A stretch of DNA of 49,415 nt from an uncultured Clostridia bacterium (GTDB lineage: Bacteria; Bacillota; Clostridia; Oscillospirales; CAG-272). Below, piece by piece: positions 17,697-26,600 of this stretch. The DNA lies in the NCBI GenBank assembly GCA_947627475.1, contig CANQWE010000008.1, positions 1 through 49,415 on the forward strand. Reading direction: 5' to 3'. How positions within the stretch are numbered: the stretch's first letter is position 1; each line of letters opens with the position of its first letter. The position numbers were made by a program, and so were the translations under genes. The notes under the pieces are model-generated. The model saw only the letters and a program-made list of their open reading frames with translations. It did not search any database and had not been told where the DNA came from.

Positions 17697-19805
17697 ATGG
17701 AAACGGTAAGTTATACCTTAAATAACACGACATTCACTTTTGATACGTCCACCGGCGCACTGCTGCAGCTGGATTATCCCGGCGTGCCTTCCATGATGCG
17801 GGAGGGCAGGGGACTGTTTGATCTGTCCTGGCCGGTACATACAGATTATGATACCCTGCGGCTGAATCCAACTGGAAAATACTGCGGTGCGGCGCCTGAA
17901 ATCTCCTGCGGGGGAGATACCATTACCCTAACGTATACCAGCATCCCCTGGACTGTTCCGGCGCCTGCCGATATGGCCGAGCTGCAGGGCGGGGTATCTG
18001 CTGTAGTTACGCTGCGCGCCTGTGACGACGGCAGGTCCGTTTCCATGCGGCTGGTTTTGGAGAACCGTTCTGATACTGAGATTGTACAGGTGCTGTTCCC
18101 GGATATGAACGGGATTGTGCCAACTACCAGCGAGGAGCGTGATGTGCTTACCATGCTGGGAGGTAGCGAACATCCCTTTGCAGAACTGAAAAGCACACCG
18201 AAAACCAGAGAAAACTTTTTTGCCTGGACAGAATCCTGTGCCGGACGGTTCCACCGGGCAGGCGGATTTCAGCCCGGTCCCATGATCGGCCGCTGGTATG
18301 ATATGGGGAGCCGCCGGGGCGGATTTTCCATGTACAGAAAGCACTGGGGTTGGGGCCCGGACAGCAAAGAGGAAATGGGCTACGGAGAGCAGCTGTGGGT
18401 AAAGCTGGATAATCTCAGCGGCAAGCTGCGCCTTGCCTTTTTGCGGGATGCAAAAATCGGCAAGGGAGAAACATATGACTCGGGAGAGTATGTTCTTACT
18501 GCCCATACCGGGCCTTGGATCCAGGGAATCGGCCCGTATAAGGACTTTGTGGCGTCTCAGGTACACCGGGTTGTAGACGTGCCAAGGCGCGCAAAGGAGA
18601 TGTTTGGCTTCCGCACGATATTCATGGCAAACGGATATACCAAAGACCCGGATGACTACAGCTGGAAGTATGATGATATGCCTGCCATCGCCCAGGATAT
18701 GAAGGATCACGGCCTGTTTGATCTGAACGTGTGGGGCGCCTTTATGTTTACTCTGCCTACCGGCCCTCACTGCTTCTATGAGGAATGGGGCGGTCTGGAG
18801 TGCTGGAAGAAAAATGTAGAAAAACTGCGGGAGATGGGGGTGGTTGTTACGCCGCTGGTTTCTTGGATCTCCCTATGGGATCAGACTGCGAAAAACTACG
18901 GCATCACAGAGCGCAGCGGTTCCTGGGCAGAGACGCCAAAGTCTGTTCCCATGTTCAAGGCGCCTTACTGTGAGCGGTGGAGCTGTTATCAAATCCACGA
19001 TCATTCCAGAGAAAACTGGAGGGAGGATATCCGCAGCGGTTTGCGGTTCTTCCGGGATGAGGCAGGCTGTCCCAACATCTGCTGGGACCAGTATGTCCTG
19101 GGAGACAATCAGGACGATATTGTACATGATATCATCAATGAATACCGGCTGGAAACAGAAGAGATGTATCCCGGTACGGTGTTCTCTGCAGAATCCACCC
19201 TGTATTTTGAGTCGGAGCTGGACAATACAGATTTCACCTGGAACTGGCTGTACTGGCCGGGCAGAGGAGACATGCGTCCTTATATGCATGTGGTGCGTAC
19301 CCTGCGTCCCAACATCAATGTGGACTCTGAGCCCTCTTATGTGAAATTCATATTTATGGACAATTACGTGATCAACGTATACCCTTCCAAGCCGGAGAAC
19401 TATAACGGCAGCGCGCTGATTCGGGAATACCCTGCATTTTCCAAGGCGGTGAAAACCTGTGCCGCCCTGCGTCAGAAATATCTGCCGTATTTTATAGATG
19501 GTATTATGGTGTCCGACTGCCCTGTAGACATGGAGCGGGATGTCCCCTGCAGAATCACAGGCTATCAAAAGGGGGATTCCCTGTTGCTTATCGTATACAA
19601 GTACAGGGATGAAGAGGCATGCCTTCCCCTGGACCTTGCACCGTATCTTGGAGGACAGTATTACTCTTACCGGATCTGCAATGAGGAGAACCAAATGATC
19701 GCAGGGGGCAGTGTAGAAGCGAACGGTATAATTTCTGTATTTGGAGAAAAGGACGCTCTGTATATGGTGGAACTGTTCCGGGAGAGGGACAACGAGAGGG
19801 TATGA
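17697..19805 (+). CDS. TIM-barrel glycoside-hydrolase-like protein (DUF6259-like)
   Basis: The 702-residue protein has an N-terminal beta-sandwich (residues 1-about 290), a barrel region with aspartates in WGAFMF, ICWDQYV (near 462) and FSAEST (near 497), and a C-terminal beta domain. This is the general plan of clan-D-type alpha-galactosidases and the DUF6259 family, which I recall as the closest named match. No signal peptide is present, so the substrate is probably cytoplasmic. The stop overlaps the AEC permease start in ATGA, giving tight coupling with a transporter. The preceding GH109-like enzyme suggests catabolism of host or plant glycans. The hydrolytic role is inferred; catalytic residues were not identified with certainty. 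Confidence 0.65.
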   Translation: METVSYTLNNTTFTFDTSTGALLQLDYPGVPSMMREGRGLFDLSWPVHTDYDTLRLNPTGKYCGAAPEISCGGDTITLTYTSIPWTVPAPADMAELQGGVSAVVTLRACDDGRSVSMRLVLENRSDTEIVQVLFPDMNGIVPTTSEERDVLTMLGGSEHPFAELKSTPKTRENFFAWTESCAGRFHRAGGFQPGPMIGRWYDMGSRRGGFSMYRKHWGWGPDSKEEMGYGEQLWVKLDNLSGKLRLAFLRDAKIGKGETYDSGEYVLTAHTGPWIQGIGPYKDFVASQVHRVVDVPRRAKEMFGFRTIFMANGYTKDPDDYSWKYDDMPAIAQDMKDHGLFDLNVWGAFMFTLPTGPHCFYEEWGGLECWKKNVEKLREMGVVVTPLVSWISLWDQTAKNYGITERSGSWAETPKSVPMFKAPYCERWSCYQIHDHSRENWREDIRSGLRFFRDEAGCPNICWDQYVLGDNQDDIVHDIINEYRLETEEMYPGTVFSAESTLYFESELDNTDFTWNWLYWPGRGDMRPYMHVVRTLRPNINVDSEPSYVKFIFMDNYVINVYPSKPENYNGSALIREYPAFSKAVKTCAALRQKYLPYFIDGIMVSDCPVDMERDVPCRITGYQKGDSLLLIVYKYRDEEACLPLDLAPYLGGQYYSYRICNEENQMIAGGSVEANGIISVFGEKDALYMVELFRERDNERV

Positions 19806-20743
19806 GCCGTATCATTCTGGAAAAGCTTCTGGTCATGATGATCATGGCGCTGATCGGATTTGTCTGCGGTAAAACGGGCCTGATCGATGGAGATACAAAC
19901 AAAAAGCTCTCCAATCTGTCTCTTCTGGTTATCAATCCCCTGCTGATTTTTGTATCCTATCAGACGCCTTATACAAGGGATATTGCGGCAGGTCTTGGAA
20001 TTGTATTTCTGCTGTCCGTGCTTTCCTATGGGATCCAGCTGGGGGTGTCCCTGCTTCTCATAAAAAAGAAAAACAACCCCAATGTGGGCGTGGAGCGGAT
20101 GTCCTTGGCCTTTTCCAACAACGGGTATATCGGTATTCCTCTGGTGCAGGGGATCTTTGGAGCCCAGGGCGTCATTTATATGACGATGTTCGTCACGGTG
20201 TTCAATATTGTTCTTTGGACAGTAGGCGTGCTGTTTATGACGGGCAGAACCAGCTTTCGCCAGGCAGTAAAAAATCTGTGTTCGCCGGCAATTTTTATGG
20301 TGCTGCTTGGGCTGATATTTTTCTTTTTAAAAATATCTTTGCCGGATATCATCCGCGAGCCCCTGGAGACAGTGGGCAATATGAACACGCCCTTTGCCAT
20401 GCTGATTGCCGGGGCGACACTTGCAGGATCCAATTTGCTGGGATGTATCAAAAAGCCCCGGCTGTACCTTTTATCTGCCGGAAAGCTTTTGCTGATCCCG
20501 CTGCTTTCTGTACTGGTGCTGGTACCGTTTGCGTGCCTTGGTATAGAGCCAATGCTGATCACTGTGGTGGTCATCGCTGTGGCTTGTCCCACTGCGGCGG
20601 CGTGCACCATGTTTGCTCATCGGTATCAAAAAGACAGCGCGTATGCTTCGGAAATCTTTGCGGCCACCACGATTTTGTCTGCCGCCACGATCCCGACGGT
20701 GATCTGGCTGCAGAGTCTTTTGCTGGAGCTGCTCCCAGCATAA
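19802..20743 (+). CDS. AEC (auxin efflux carrier) family permease
   Basis: The 313-residue protein has about ten hydrophobic helices in the AEC arrangement. Typical motifs are an N-terminal GFVCGKTGLID, NPLLIFVSYQ in helix 2, AFSNNGYIGIPLVQG, and near the end VACPTAAACTMFAHRYQ. AEC proteins move organic anions such as malate or auxin-like compounds. Overlap with the upstream glycosidase-like gene suggests it handles a product or partner substrate of that pathway, perhaps a sugar acid; that is inference. The downstream gene starts 22 bases later. Confidence 0.88.
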   Translation: MSRIILEKLLVMMIMALIGFVCGKTGLIDGDTNKKLSNLSLLVINPLLIFVSYQTPYTRDIAAGLGIVFLLSVLSYGIQLGVSLLLIKKKNNPNVGVERMSLAFSNNGYIGIPLVQGIFGAQGVIYMTMFVTVFNIVLWTVGVLFMTGRTSFRQAVKNLCSPAIFMVLLGLIFFFLKISLPDIIREPLETVGNMNTPFAMLIAGATLAGSNLLGCIKKPRLYLLSAGKLLLIPLLSVLVLVPFACLGIEPMLITVVVIAVACPTAAACTMFAHRYQKDSAYASEIFAATTILSAATIPTVIWLQSLLLELLPA

Positions 20744-20765
20744 CTTCCATATTACGGAGAAATCT

Positions 20766-21302
20766 ATGCATCCCATCAAGCATTTTAAAACGATAACAAA
20801 GCATCGACATAAGGTGATCGGTCACTGCCGCCGGGCTGGGATTTTCTGGCAGGGGCTGCTGCACGATTTGTCCAAATACACCCCGGCAGAATTTTTTCGG
20901 GGCGCAAGGTATTACCAGGGCAGTCAAAGCCCCAATGTACAGGAACGGGCAGAAAACGGATATTCCGCAGCGTGGCTCCATCACAAGGGACGCAACCGGC
21001 ATCATTTTGAATATTGGATGGATTATCATCCGGTGGAGAAAAAGGTGCTTCCTGTGAAGATGCCCCTGCGGTATGTAGTGGAAATGTTCTGTGACCGGGT
21101 CGCCGCCAGCAAAATTTACAGGGGATCAGAATATACAGACCGGGATCCGCTGGAGTATTTTGCCCATGCGAAGTCTATGCGGGTGATCCATCCTGAAACC
21201 TCGGATTTTCTGGAGCACCTGCTTGTCATGCTGGCGCGGGAAGGGGAAGAAAGGACGTTTTCCTATATTCGCATGTATTTAAAAAGTCATGACACATATT
21301 AA
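20766..21302 (+). CDS. DUF5662 family protein
   Basis: The 178-residue protein has FKTITKHRHKVIGHCRRAG at the N-terminus, then LLHDLSKYTPAEF and AWLHHKGRNRHHFEYW. The ordered His/Asp residues resemble an HD-type metal site. I recognise this pattern as DUF5662, a family of unknown function common in Firmicutes and phages. GGAG precedes the ATG by seven bases. It is probably the last gene of the operon starting at 17697, and a terminator starts at its stop codon. No connection to sugar use can be read from the sequence. Confidence 0.8.
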   Translation: MHPIKHFKTITKHRHKVIGHCRRAGIFWQGLLHDLSKYTPAEFFRGARYYQGSQSPNVQERAENGYSAAWLHHKGRNRHHFEYWMDYHPVEKKVLPVKMPLRYVVEMFCDRVAASKIYRGSEYTDRDPLEYFAHAKSMRVIHPETSDFLEHLLVMLAREGEERTFSYIRMYLKSHDTY

Positions 21303-21330
21303 AACCTGCCCCCAAGAGGACAGGTTTTTC
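21301..21330 (+). terminator. Rho-independent terminator
   Basis: AACCTG with CAGGTT, extended by CC/GG across one mismatch, is followed by a T tract. It sits on the stop codon of the DUF5662 gene. Confidence 0.75.
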
Positions 21331-21339
21331 TGTCAAAAA

Positions 21340-21525
21340 AATAATGGGGGCAGTCCTTTGCCTCCCCCTTCGTCTTTTGCCTACGGCAAAATCCATCCCC
21401 CTCTGATGAGGGGGCTTTTTATTGAATGCCTCGCCTTCGAAAGGGGGTCGCCGTGGCAAGTATAATAATGCCTCCCCTTTTGTAAGGGGAGGTGTCACCG
21501 ATAGGTGACGGAGGGGTAGTAGTCT
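21340..21525. repeat. GC-rich dispersed repeat cluster
   Basis: This stretch is a chain of short imperfect palindromes: CCTCCCCTTTTGTAAGGGGA and the CACCGATAGGTGACGGAGG type, plus CCCCCTCTGATGAGGGGG. Such modules are typical of dispersed non-coding repeats in Oscillospirales genomes. A related but not identical cluster lies at 28125-28300. It has no coding signal and may fold strongly in RNA. Confidence 0.65.
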
Positions 21526-21532
21526 CCTCCTA

Positions 21533-21976
21533 TCAGCGGTGGAAGCCTTCTATCTTACTGCTTACCTGGCGTTCATAGTCGATGATTTCATTACATAAAT
21601 CGGCTACCTTGGCGTCACAGTGTACCGCATGCTTAGCATAAGCTTCCGACAGGGAATCTGCACCCATATCGCATCCCTTTGCAACCATATCTGCAATGTG
21701 GGAGTCGGTATTATCGATCATCGTATTAATGCTGATACCGGCTTTCGCCATGGTTTTTGCCATCAGTCCCGGTTCCTTCGGTTCTATACTGCGTTCATGC
21801 ATCAGCTGGCTGGTTTTTTGCGTAAATGCACTGTAAGTCCCCATTTGCGTGGTCAGTTCCTGAATCATAGACTTGCCTTTTACTTTAGACAGTACAGAAT
21901 TGATATTTTCCATTGCCATTTTTGTGTTGCTGTACATTTCGCTGAGCAGCGCTTCATTGGAATTTTCTTTATCCAT
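21533..21976 (-). CDS. Small four-helix-type protein of unknown function
   Basis: This 147-residue, Met- and Lys-rich protein is predicted to be all helical: SEMYSNTKMAMENINSVL, then LTTQMGTYSAFTQKTSQLM and C-terminal NEIIDYERQVSSKIEG. Similar small proteins occur widely in clostridia without an assigned role; the pattern resembles ferritin-like or DUF2383-type helical bundles, but clear metal-ligand motifs are not seen. AAAGGA precedes the ATG. The gene stands alone between the repeat cluster and the tRNA gene, facing opposite to both. Cytoplasmic location is expected. Confidence 0.7.
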   Translation of the reverse strand: MDKENSNEALLSEMYSNTKMAMENINSVLSKVKGKSMIQELTTQMGTYSAFTQKTSQLMHERSIEPKEPGLMAKTMAKAGISINTMIDNTDSHIADMVAKGCDMGADSLSEAYAKHAVHCDAKVADLCNEIIDYERQVSSKIEGFHR

Positions 21977-22060
21977 AAATATTCCTTTCTTCCCTTTTCC
22001 TTTGACGGAATTTCTTTTGTAATAGTATTTCCTGGGATCGGTATTTCATGCGGAGAGGAA

Positions 22061-22089
22061 TTGACAAAAGGAAAAATTTATGATATGAT
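22061..22089 (+). promoter_or_regulatory. Consensus promoter of the tRNA-Ser gene
   Basis: TTGACA (22061-22066) and TATGAT (22084-22089) with a 17-base spacer lie 22 bases upstream of the tRNA 5' end. Confidence 0.88.
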
Positions 22090-22110
22090 AAAAAACGTAA
22101 AAACAAATGC

Positions 22111-22199
22111 GGAAGGTTATCGAAGTGGTCATAACGAGGCGGTCTTGAAAACCGTTTGTCCTTTGGGACACGTGGGTTCGAATCCCACACCTTCCGCCA
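22111..22199 (+). tRNA. tRNA-Ser (anticodon TGA)
   Basis: The acceptor arms GGAAGGT (22111-22117) and ACCTTCC (22189-22195) pair perfectly, with a G discriminator and an encoded CCA (22197-22199). The anticodon arm reads CGGTCTTGAAAACCG, giving TGA. A long variable arm (TTTGTCCTTTGGGACA region) marks a class II tRNA, and GTGGGTTCGAATCCCAC forms the T arm. It reads UCN serine codons. It has its own promoter and terminator. Confidence 0.97.
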
Positions 22200-22206
22200 G
22201 TGAACA

Positions 22207-22259
22207 GAGGTTGGAATTTGGAACAGGGAGATGAGACATCCAAATTCCGGCCTCTTTTT
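22207..22259 (+). terminator. Terminator of the tRNA-Ser transcript
   Basis: GAGGTTGGAATTTGGA (22207-22222) pairs with TCCAAATTCCGGCCTC (22239-22254), with two G-U wobbles, and is followed by TTTTT. Confidence 0.88.
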
Positions 22260-22567
22260 CTATACTTATAAGCCAATGTTTAGACATTTTCAATGCCTGT
22301 CCTCTTTCGCCAAAATGAGACACTGAGAATTCAAACCGGAAAATCATGCTGTAAAAATGAAAATGCATCTATTTGCCCCCGAAATTCGCATTTTTAGCAA
22401 GTTTCTTTTAGCAATGGTTCCTGTTTACAAGGGCATTTCCATACTATTTATCGATAACAGACTTTATGGCGGTTACGGATCGCCGTGGAACCTGTACGTT
22501 TGCCACAATATACTTTTAACGAAAGTGTGCATCCATTAAATGGTTTCCGCAAGCTGCAGCAACTGGA
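22260..22567. other. Intergenic stretch without recognisable gene
   Basis: Only short open frames without ribosome binding sites are present. I see no RNA gene or repeat. Confidence 0.5.
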
Positions 22568-22599
22568 GTTGTGACAGCATTCAAGAATGCAGTCACAAC
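22568..22599 (-). terminator. Hairpin at the 3' end of the membrane protein gene
   Basis: GTTGTGACAGCATTC pairs with GAATGCAGTCACAAC around a two-base loop and one A-A mismatch. It overlaps the stop codon at 22593. No T tract follows on the minus strand, so termination is uncertain; it may protect the messenger end. Confidence 0.45.
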
Positions 22600-23279
22600 A
22601 GATATTTCCCCACAAACAGGTAATACCCAGTATCCACCAGAAGCGCAGCTGCAACAAGTACAAGAATACCGTAAAACAGATATGTGAGGACTTTCCCGCT
22701 CCTATGCTTATATTTTTCAATGAAATCAACCAGCTTATCAAGCAGAGTTATTTCGTAAAAAATATAGACGATCACAGCCATAAACTGGCTGACCAAAAAC
22801 CAAATGGTCAAAAGTAGCGTTGCCAGAAAAAAGCTTCCGGCTTCGCTGCTCATTAGGATTACAGCGTAAAATGTGGGGTCAGTAAAAGATGTCAGAGCGA
22901 ATACAAACCCTGTAGTAATATATTTTAGACAACTACCATGGATGGACTGGTTTTCTTTCTCCTTCTTTTCTTTTGGAGCGGCAAAGAGCTTGCGAAGCAC
23001 CCAAAACAGGATAAATATGGAAATGACAAAATTTAGAACGGCCCAGAATGGACTTTCGTTCCCGGGCATGATGTCTTTCAGCAGATCCACAGCCGTGGCT
23101 CCGAATATAGCAGCCAAAGCAGCACCGATGACAATGGAGAATCCCGCAAAAGATAAGAAAAACGCAGTGATTTTTGTTTTCTTCTCACGGCGCAGACCCA
23201 TTGATAAAATATAGACTGCTGTAATGGGGTCAAGACCGAGAATGCCCAGTCCGAAAGTGCTGACCAGTTTGTGTATCAT
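22593..23279 (-). CDS. Six-helix membrane protein, LysE/GAP-like exporter candidate
   Basis: AGGAG five bases before the ATG at 23279 fixes the start (MIHKLVSTFGLGILGLDP). The frame continues upstream, but that extension is the decayed C-terminus of a MarR regulator. The 228-residue protein has about six hydrophobic helices with a charged lysine-rich cytoplasmic loop (KEKKEKENQ) in the middle. This resembles the GAP/Sap and LysE-type small exporters. The segment GLGILGLDPITAVYILS looks like the start of the first helix in that group. The MarR relic just upstream was probably its regulator. The family call is tentative. Confidence 0.7.
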   Translation of the reverse strand: MIHKLVSTFGLGILGLDPITAVYILSMGLRREKKTKITAFFLSFAGFSIVIGAALAAIFGATAVDLLKDIMPGNESPFWAVLNFVISIFILFWVLRKLFAAPKEKKEKENQSIHGSCLKYITTGFVFALTSFTDPTFYAVILMSSEAGSFFLATLLLTIWFLVSQFMAVIVYIFYEITLLDKLVDFIEKYKHRSGKVLTYLFYGILVLVAAALLVDTGYYLFVGKYLL

Positions 23280-23281
23280 AA

Positions 23282-23732
23282 TTACTCCTAAAAGTTTTTC
23301 AAGCTTGCGCTGAAATGATTCCAGATATCCGGAGACCAAACACAAAATTTGCTGCTGTTTCCCGACAGTCATTTCCTCAAAAACCGCATTTTCAGCTTGC
23401 GCAACAGGAAGTATTTTTCTTTCACCAACACTTCGTCTTTGTTGGTGAGATAAACCCTCCGCTTTCTTTCGTTGTCGGGTCGGAAGGAAAAAAGTTCGTC
23501 ATGATGCAGCTTTTTTACGGAAGAATTTACAGTTTGCTTATTCATAAGCGTATATTTACAGATATCTGTTGCGTACAGCCGTTTCCCAGTACAAGCAGTG
23601 CCTACAATATAACAATATAGTATAGGCACTATCAGACAATCCCTGTCACATGGCAACCGTATGACAGCATTCATCAATCATATTATGCAGCCGGTCCAAT
23701 TCCTGAAAAACTGGATATTTTGTAAATTTCAT
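23282..23732 (-). pseudogene. Decayed MarR-family transcription regulator
   Basis: A start with GAAGGATG upstream (ATG at 23732) gives MKFTKYPVFQELDRLHNMI and then an in-frame TGA. The same frame continues QGLSDSAYTILLYC, the typical MarR helix 2-3 region. A frameshift leads to TDICKYTLMNKQTVNSSVKK (recognition helix) and ERKRRVYLT (wing). A second shift leads to QAENAVFEEM and ESFQRKLEKLL, the dimerising C-terminal helix. One stop and two frameshifts mean the regulator cannot be made. Its C-terminal frame runs directly into the downstream membrane protein. The order regulator-exporter suggests the exporter is now unregulated or dying too. Confidence 0.85.
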
Positions 23733-23765
23733 ATGCATCCTTCATAAGTATGAAAACATATTTGT

Positions 23766-23785
23766 ATTATAGTATGATTTCATAC
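23766..23785 (-). promoter_or_regulatory. Promoter with palindromic operator for the MarR relic
   Basis: On the minus strand a TATAAT -10 (23766-23771) is abutted by the perfect palindrome GTATGATTTCATAC (23772-23785) in the spacer, a classic MarR operator position. The -35 is weak (ATGGAT). A looser copy of the half-site lies nearer the start codon. Confidence 0.55.
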
Positions 23786-24129
23786 CCGATCCATAGATTA
23801 ATTGTAAATTTGTCCATGCCTGAATTGTCCTTTCTTTGAACCAGGGCCTTTTCCGCTGCCCCTGTCCAGATCGTGTTGCCCCTTCGCGCAGCACCTGCGG
23901 CTGTTTACGGGGATTTCCCTATTTTTATATTGTTTCAAAAAAGTCCGATGGCGTGTGGTGCGCACCAAAGCAGGTCACTGCCTTTAAAAAAATAGGAAAC
24001 AGGTATCGACACCAACATATAACTGTGCAATAACACTGGAAGATACCTTTCGTTTCCTTTCCCGTAGACAGATAAGTTTATATAAGGTAATATGAATTTA
24101 AAATATAAATATAAGAAGAGAAAAAGAGA
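23786..24129. other. Intergenic stretch without recognisable gene
   Basis: There is no ribosome-binding-site-supported frame and no similarity I recognise. The 3' end is very AT-rich and leads into the gene at 24130. Confidence 0.5.
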
Positions 24130-24762
24130 ATGGATTTTGAAGGGTATTTATACGACAGAGTGCTGCCGGTAATTCAAAGCTGGAACGAAAAAGATTTATA
24201 TGCAATTTCCTTTTTTGTATACTCCAATGAAGCATATTATTATCAAGGCATTTCCAATGTATCAGAATTCTGCATCGCATATTGTACGGAGGAAGGCTGT
24301 GGGCACGCGCCTTTGTTTAGCGAAGAAAGGTGGAATTTGCCTTTATGCAGGGAAGGTGAAACGTATATTATCAGTCCGGATGACGCAGACGCGGGAATGC
24401 AGGCATTGTTTGCATGGTATAAACAGTTGGGACTAAAAAATATCGGGTATGAAAGTATGGATGATATGTACGATGAAAACATGTGTTATATTGGTAAAGG
24501 ACCGATAGGCTATTACGAATTGCTATGTGCTGTGTCCAACGTGGCCAAACGACTGCAAACAGAGGGAATCATCCGGAGAAAATTCGGCCATCCCATTCCG
24601 ATTATCGTCCATGCTTTAGAATTATATGATCTGATTAAGAAAGCAACAGAACATGCCAACCCCGATGGAGAAGCTGAATCATTTTTACAGTTTTATCGGG
24701 AAATGGAGGAAGAGACCGCGCGGGAATGGGAGGACTATAAAGCTTCTCATGAAACCATTTGA
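24130..24762 (+). CDS. Hypothetical acidic protein, possible immunity-type protein
   Basis: I do not recognise this 210-residue protein with confidence. It is acidic and soluble, with no signal peptide or membrane helix. It mixes strands and helices: an N-terminal helix, YAISFFVYSNEAYYY, CGHAPLFSEERWNLP, a central aromatic- and Asp-rich part, and two long C-terminal helices ending EEETAREWEDY. The size, composition and solitary position beside decayed toxin-domain genes resemble immunity proteins of polymorphic toxin systems, but this is a guess from context. A purine-rich leader (AGAAGAGAAAAAGAGA) serves as a weak ribosome binding site. The surrounding DNA is AT-rich. Confidence 0.7.
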   Translation: MDFEGYLYDRVLPVIQSWNEKDLYAISFFVYSNEAYYYQGISNVSEFCIAYCTEEGCGHAPLFSEERWNLPLCREGETYIISPDDADAGMQALFAWYKQLGLKNIGYESMDDMYDENMCYIGKGPIGYYELLCAVSNVAKRLQTEGIIRRKFGHPIPIIVHALELYDLIKKATEHANPDGEAESFLQFYREMEEETAREWEDYKASHETI

Positions 24763-24873
24763 TTTATATGGGGAGCACAGTCATGCATGGTTTTATTACA
24801 GAAGCGTGTGACGTTTTAATGAAATCGTATCCGGTGATCGGACAGACGTCGTCGCAAAAAAACAGTACATGAC

Positions 24874-24914
24874 AAACAGCCATATTCATCCACATAGGAC
24901 GAATATGGCTGTTT
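24874..24914. terminator. Strong hairpin after the hypothetical gene
   Basis: AAACAGCCATATTC (24874-24887) pairs perfectly with GAATATGGCTGTTT (24901-24914), and three further pairs extend the stem inward. The T tract is only TTT on the plus strand. It lies 112 bases after the stop at 24762. Confidence 0.6.
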
Positions 24915-24983
24915 GGGTATACCATACGCACTGACACTGTATCCCAATACAGGCGGTATGCTTGCACTGGAGGGCCGATCCTT

Positions 24984-25305
24984 TTACTGATCAGCCGGTC
25001 TCTGCCACAGGACGGTACCGTCTTCTGCTGTGATTTACTTAAAAGACAAATTTCGATAGAACCTTCATAGATCTCAACAGAATCGTCTGAGCCCGATTCT
25101 AAGATTTCTACTTCATTGACCCCTATGGTGTATTCACCGATATAGTCTTCCTCATCTGGTTCATATCCGTTTCACAAATTCCCGTAAATGATTTACATTG
25201 AACTTTTAAGCCATTGCTCCACTGAATGATTATAGGGTCTTTATTAAACCAATCGTCTATAACATATAGCAATTCTTTATACTTTTGTTCCTCTATACAA
25301 TACCG
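24984..25305 (-). pseudogene. Decayed copy of the small third gene of the DUF4417/Ntox50 cassette
   Basis: Pieces in different frames align with the intact 107-residue protein encoded at 30594-30917. They are IIIQWSNGLKVQCKSFTG and ICETD, then after a shift EPDEEDYIGEY and SIEICL, then after another shift ITAEDGTVLWQRP followed by a stop. The intact protein has IRWANGLHILCKSITG, EPGDEDYIGEY and ILTEDGVVLWQR. At least two frameshifts are needed to join them. Confidence 0.8.
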
Positions 25306-25309
25306 AATC

Positions 25310-25607
25310 TTTGAGCCGATTGGATCTTGCCGGCACAATATGCGCGTTTCCCTTGTTGTCTTAATGGATCGCGGCCCGTGTTGTATCGTATACTTGTTCG
25401 TCTTTTCATGATAATACTATCCAATAACTCGACCATAATCGACCACCTCTTTACTGAACCGTAGCTTTTCCCGTTTTGCCGTTGCTGATTATAATTTTTC
25501 GTGCCTGCAATATGCTTTTCGTGCCTGCTCATGTGTATTTTTACGCTGCCCCGGGCGCCCTTGGTGACTCTGAATCCCCGGAGATTGCCACCTTCACCGC
25601 CGCCCAT
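25310..25607 (-). pseudogene. Decayed copy of the Ntox50-like toxin-domain gene
   Basis: The ATG at 25607 (MGGGEGGNLRGF) overlaps the stop of the decayed DUF4417 copy in TAATG, exactly as in the intact cassette. HEKHIAGTKNYNQQ matches DKHIQGSKNYDQQ of the intact gene. Downstream, KEVVDYGRVIG then a stop, and YDTTRAAIH then a stop then DNKGNAHIVPARSNR, appear in shifted frames. Several disruptions mean no full domain can be made. The internal deletion removes part of the middle. Confidence 0.82.
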
Positions 25608-26178
25608 TATTTGACACCCCTCTCTCCCAAAGTGATGCTGTAATGGGGTATATGTACGAAGGCGGGCCCTTGCTTCTTATACGGATCGAGAATATCGCCA
25701 GGCATACATGTAGTTCACAACCGTTTTGGATGCAGTGTATTATCCAGAATTGCACGCAGTCTCTGCCTGAAATACTGTCTGTCCAACTTGTCCTGGATTC
25801 AGCCGTTTGTACTGATGGCAACCGTACTGTTTTTGGGTATTCCGTCGAAGCAAAAGGCATTGGTGCGCTGTATTCAATAGGCAAGCGCCCTGTTTCGATA
25901 GGTATTTCAAATCTGCATGGAAAGGGGTATGCTTCTGTATAAGCTAAAATTCGAAACGATGACTCGCTGTATTTCCTGAGTATAGACAAATATTTTGTGC
26001 AGCTCTCCACACACACGCAAATGTACATCATCAATGAAAAAATGTACTCATTGGTTTTTATCCGCCGTTTTTTTGCCTTGACAAAAGGAATGGCACGATA
26101 GGCAATCTTTTTTGCCGGCATGAGTATTGGAAATTCGTATTGGCCTGCAAAACCTGCACCGCATACGGTTTCTACCTA
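25607..26178 (-). pseudogene. Decayed copy of the DUF4417 gene
   Basis: Fragments in several frames match the DUF4417 gene at 31297-31956: GAGFAGQYEFPIL, IPFVKAK, FSLYRSIPLSMQI, NTYRNRALAY, FCFDGIPKNSTVAIST. They are interrupted by stops and shifts. An apparent 175-codon open frame across this region is an out-of-frame artefact. Confidence 0.8.
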
Positions 26179-26555
26179 AAAAGGTAGTGTTTTGCTGTGA
26201 TCGGTATCGTCTTTCATATGCAATGTTTCACATCCTCAATATTTTTTTAAATTGTCTTATATTTTTATAAGAATGTGTTGCAAGAAACGTGTTAGTGCGT
26301 GTCACTGTTGGTATATCTTATTTGAAAAGTATATTGACTGCTGTGCCAACAGCTTTCAATATGCTTTTTTATTCTATTTTCATTACAAGCAAAGGCATCT
26401 CTCCCTTTCGATCGTCTGATGTACTGTATTTATCGCTCAGTCCCTATGCATAAAGGATTTTTCTCTACTACCACAGCAAGATTATTGTATCAGCGCCGCT
26501 TTCCTGCGTCAAGCAGCAAAGAATTTCCCCGCCTTTAGGATTATTATATAGTAAT
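26179..26555. other. Intergenic AT-rich stretch without recognisable gene
   Basis: I see no supported frame. It probably includes the lost promoter and 5' end of the decayed DUF4417 copy. Confidence 0.45.
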
Positions 26556-26588
26556 AAAAGAAAAAGCTCCCTCACATTGGAGGGAGCC
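26556..26588 (-). terminator. Rho-independent terminator of the surface-protein operon
   Basis: On the minus strand GCTCCCTC pairs with GAGGGAGC around a six-base loop and is followed by TTTTTCTTTT. It lies 13 bases after the stop at 26601. Confidence 0.88.
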
Positions 26589-26600
26589 GGACGCGGCGCA

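Noticed and set aside
22357..22539. A 60-codon open frame after the tRNA gene
   Set aside because: It has no ribosome binding site, unusual composition and no recognisable motif.
25594..26121. A 175-codon open frame on the minus strand
   Set aside because: Its product is unlike any protein, while DUF4417 fragments read in the other frames of the same stretch. It is an artefact of the decayed gene.
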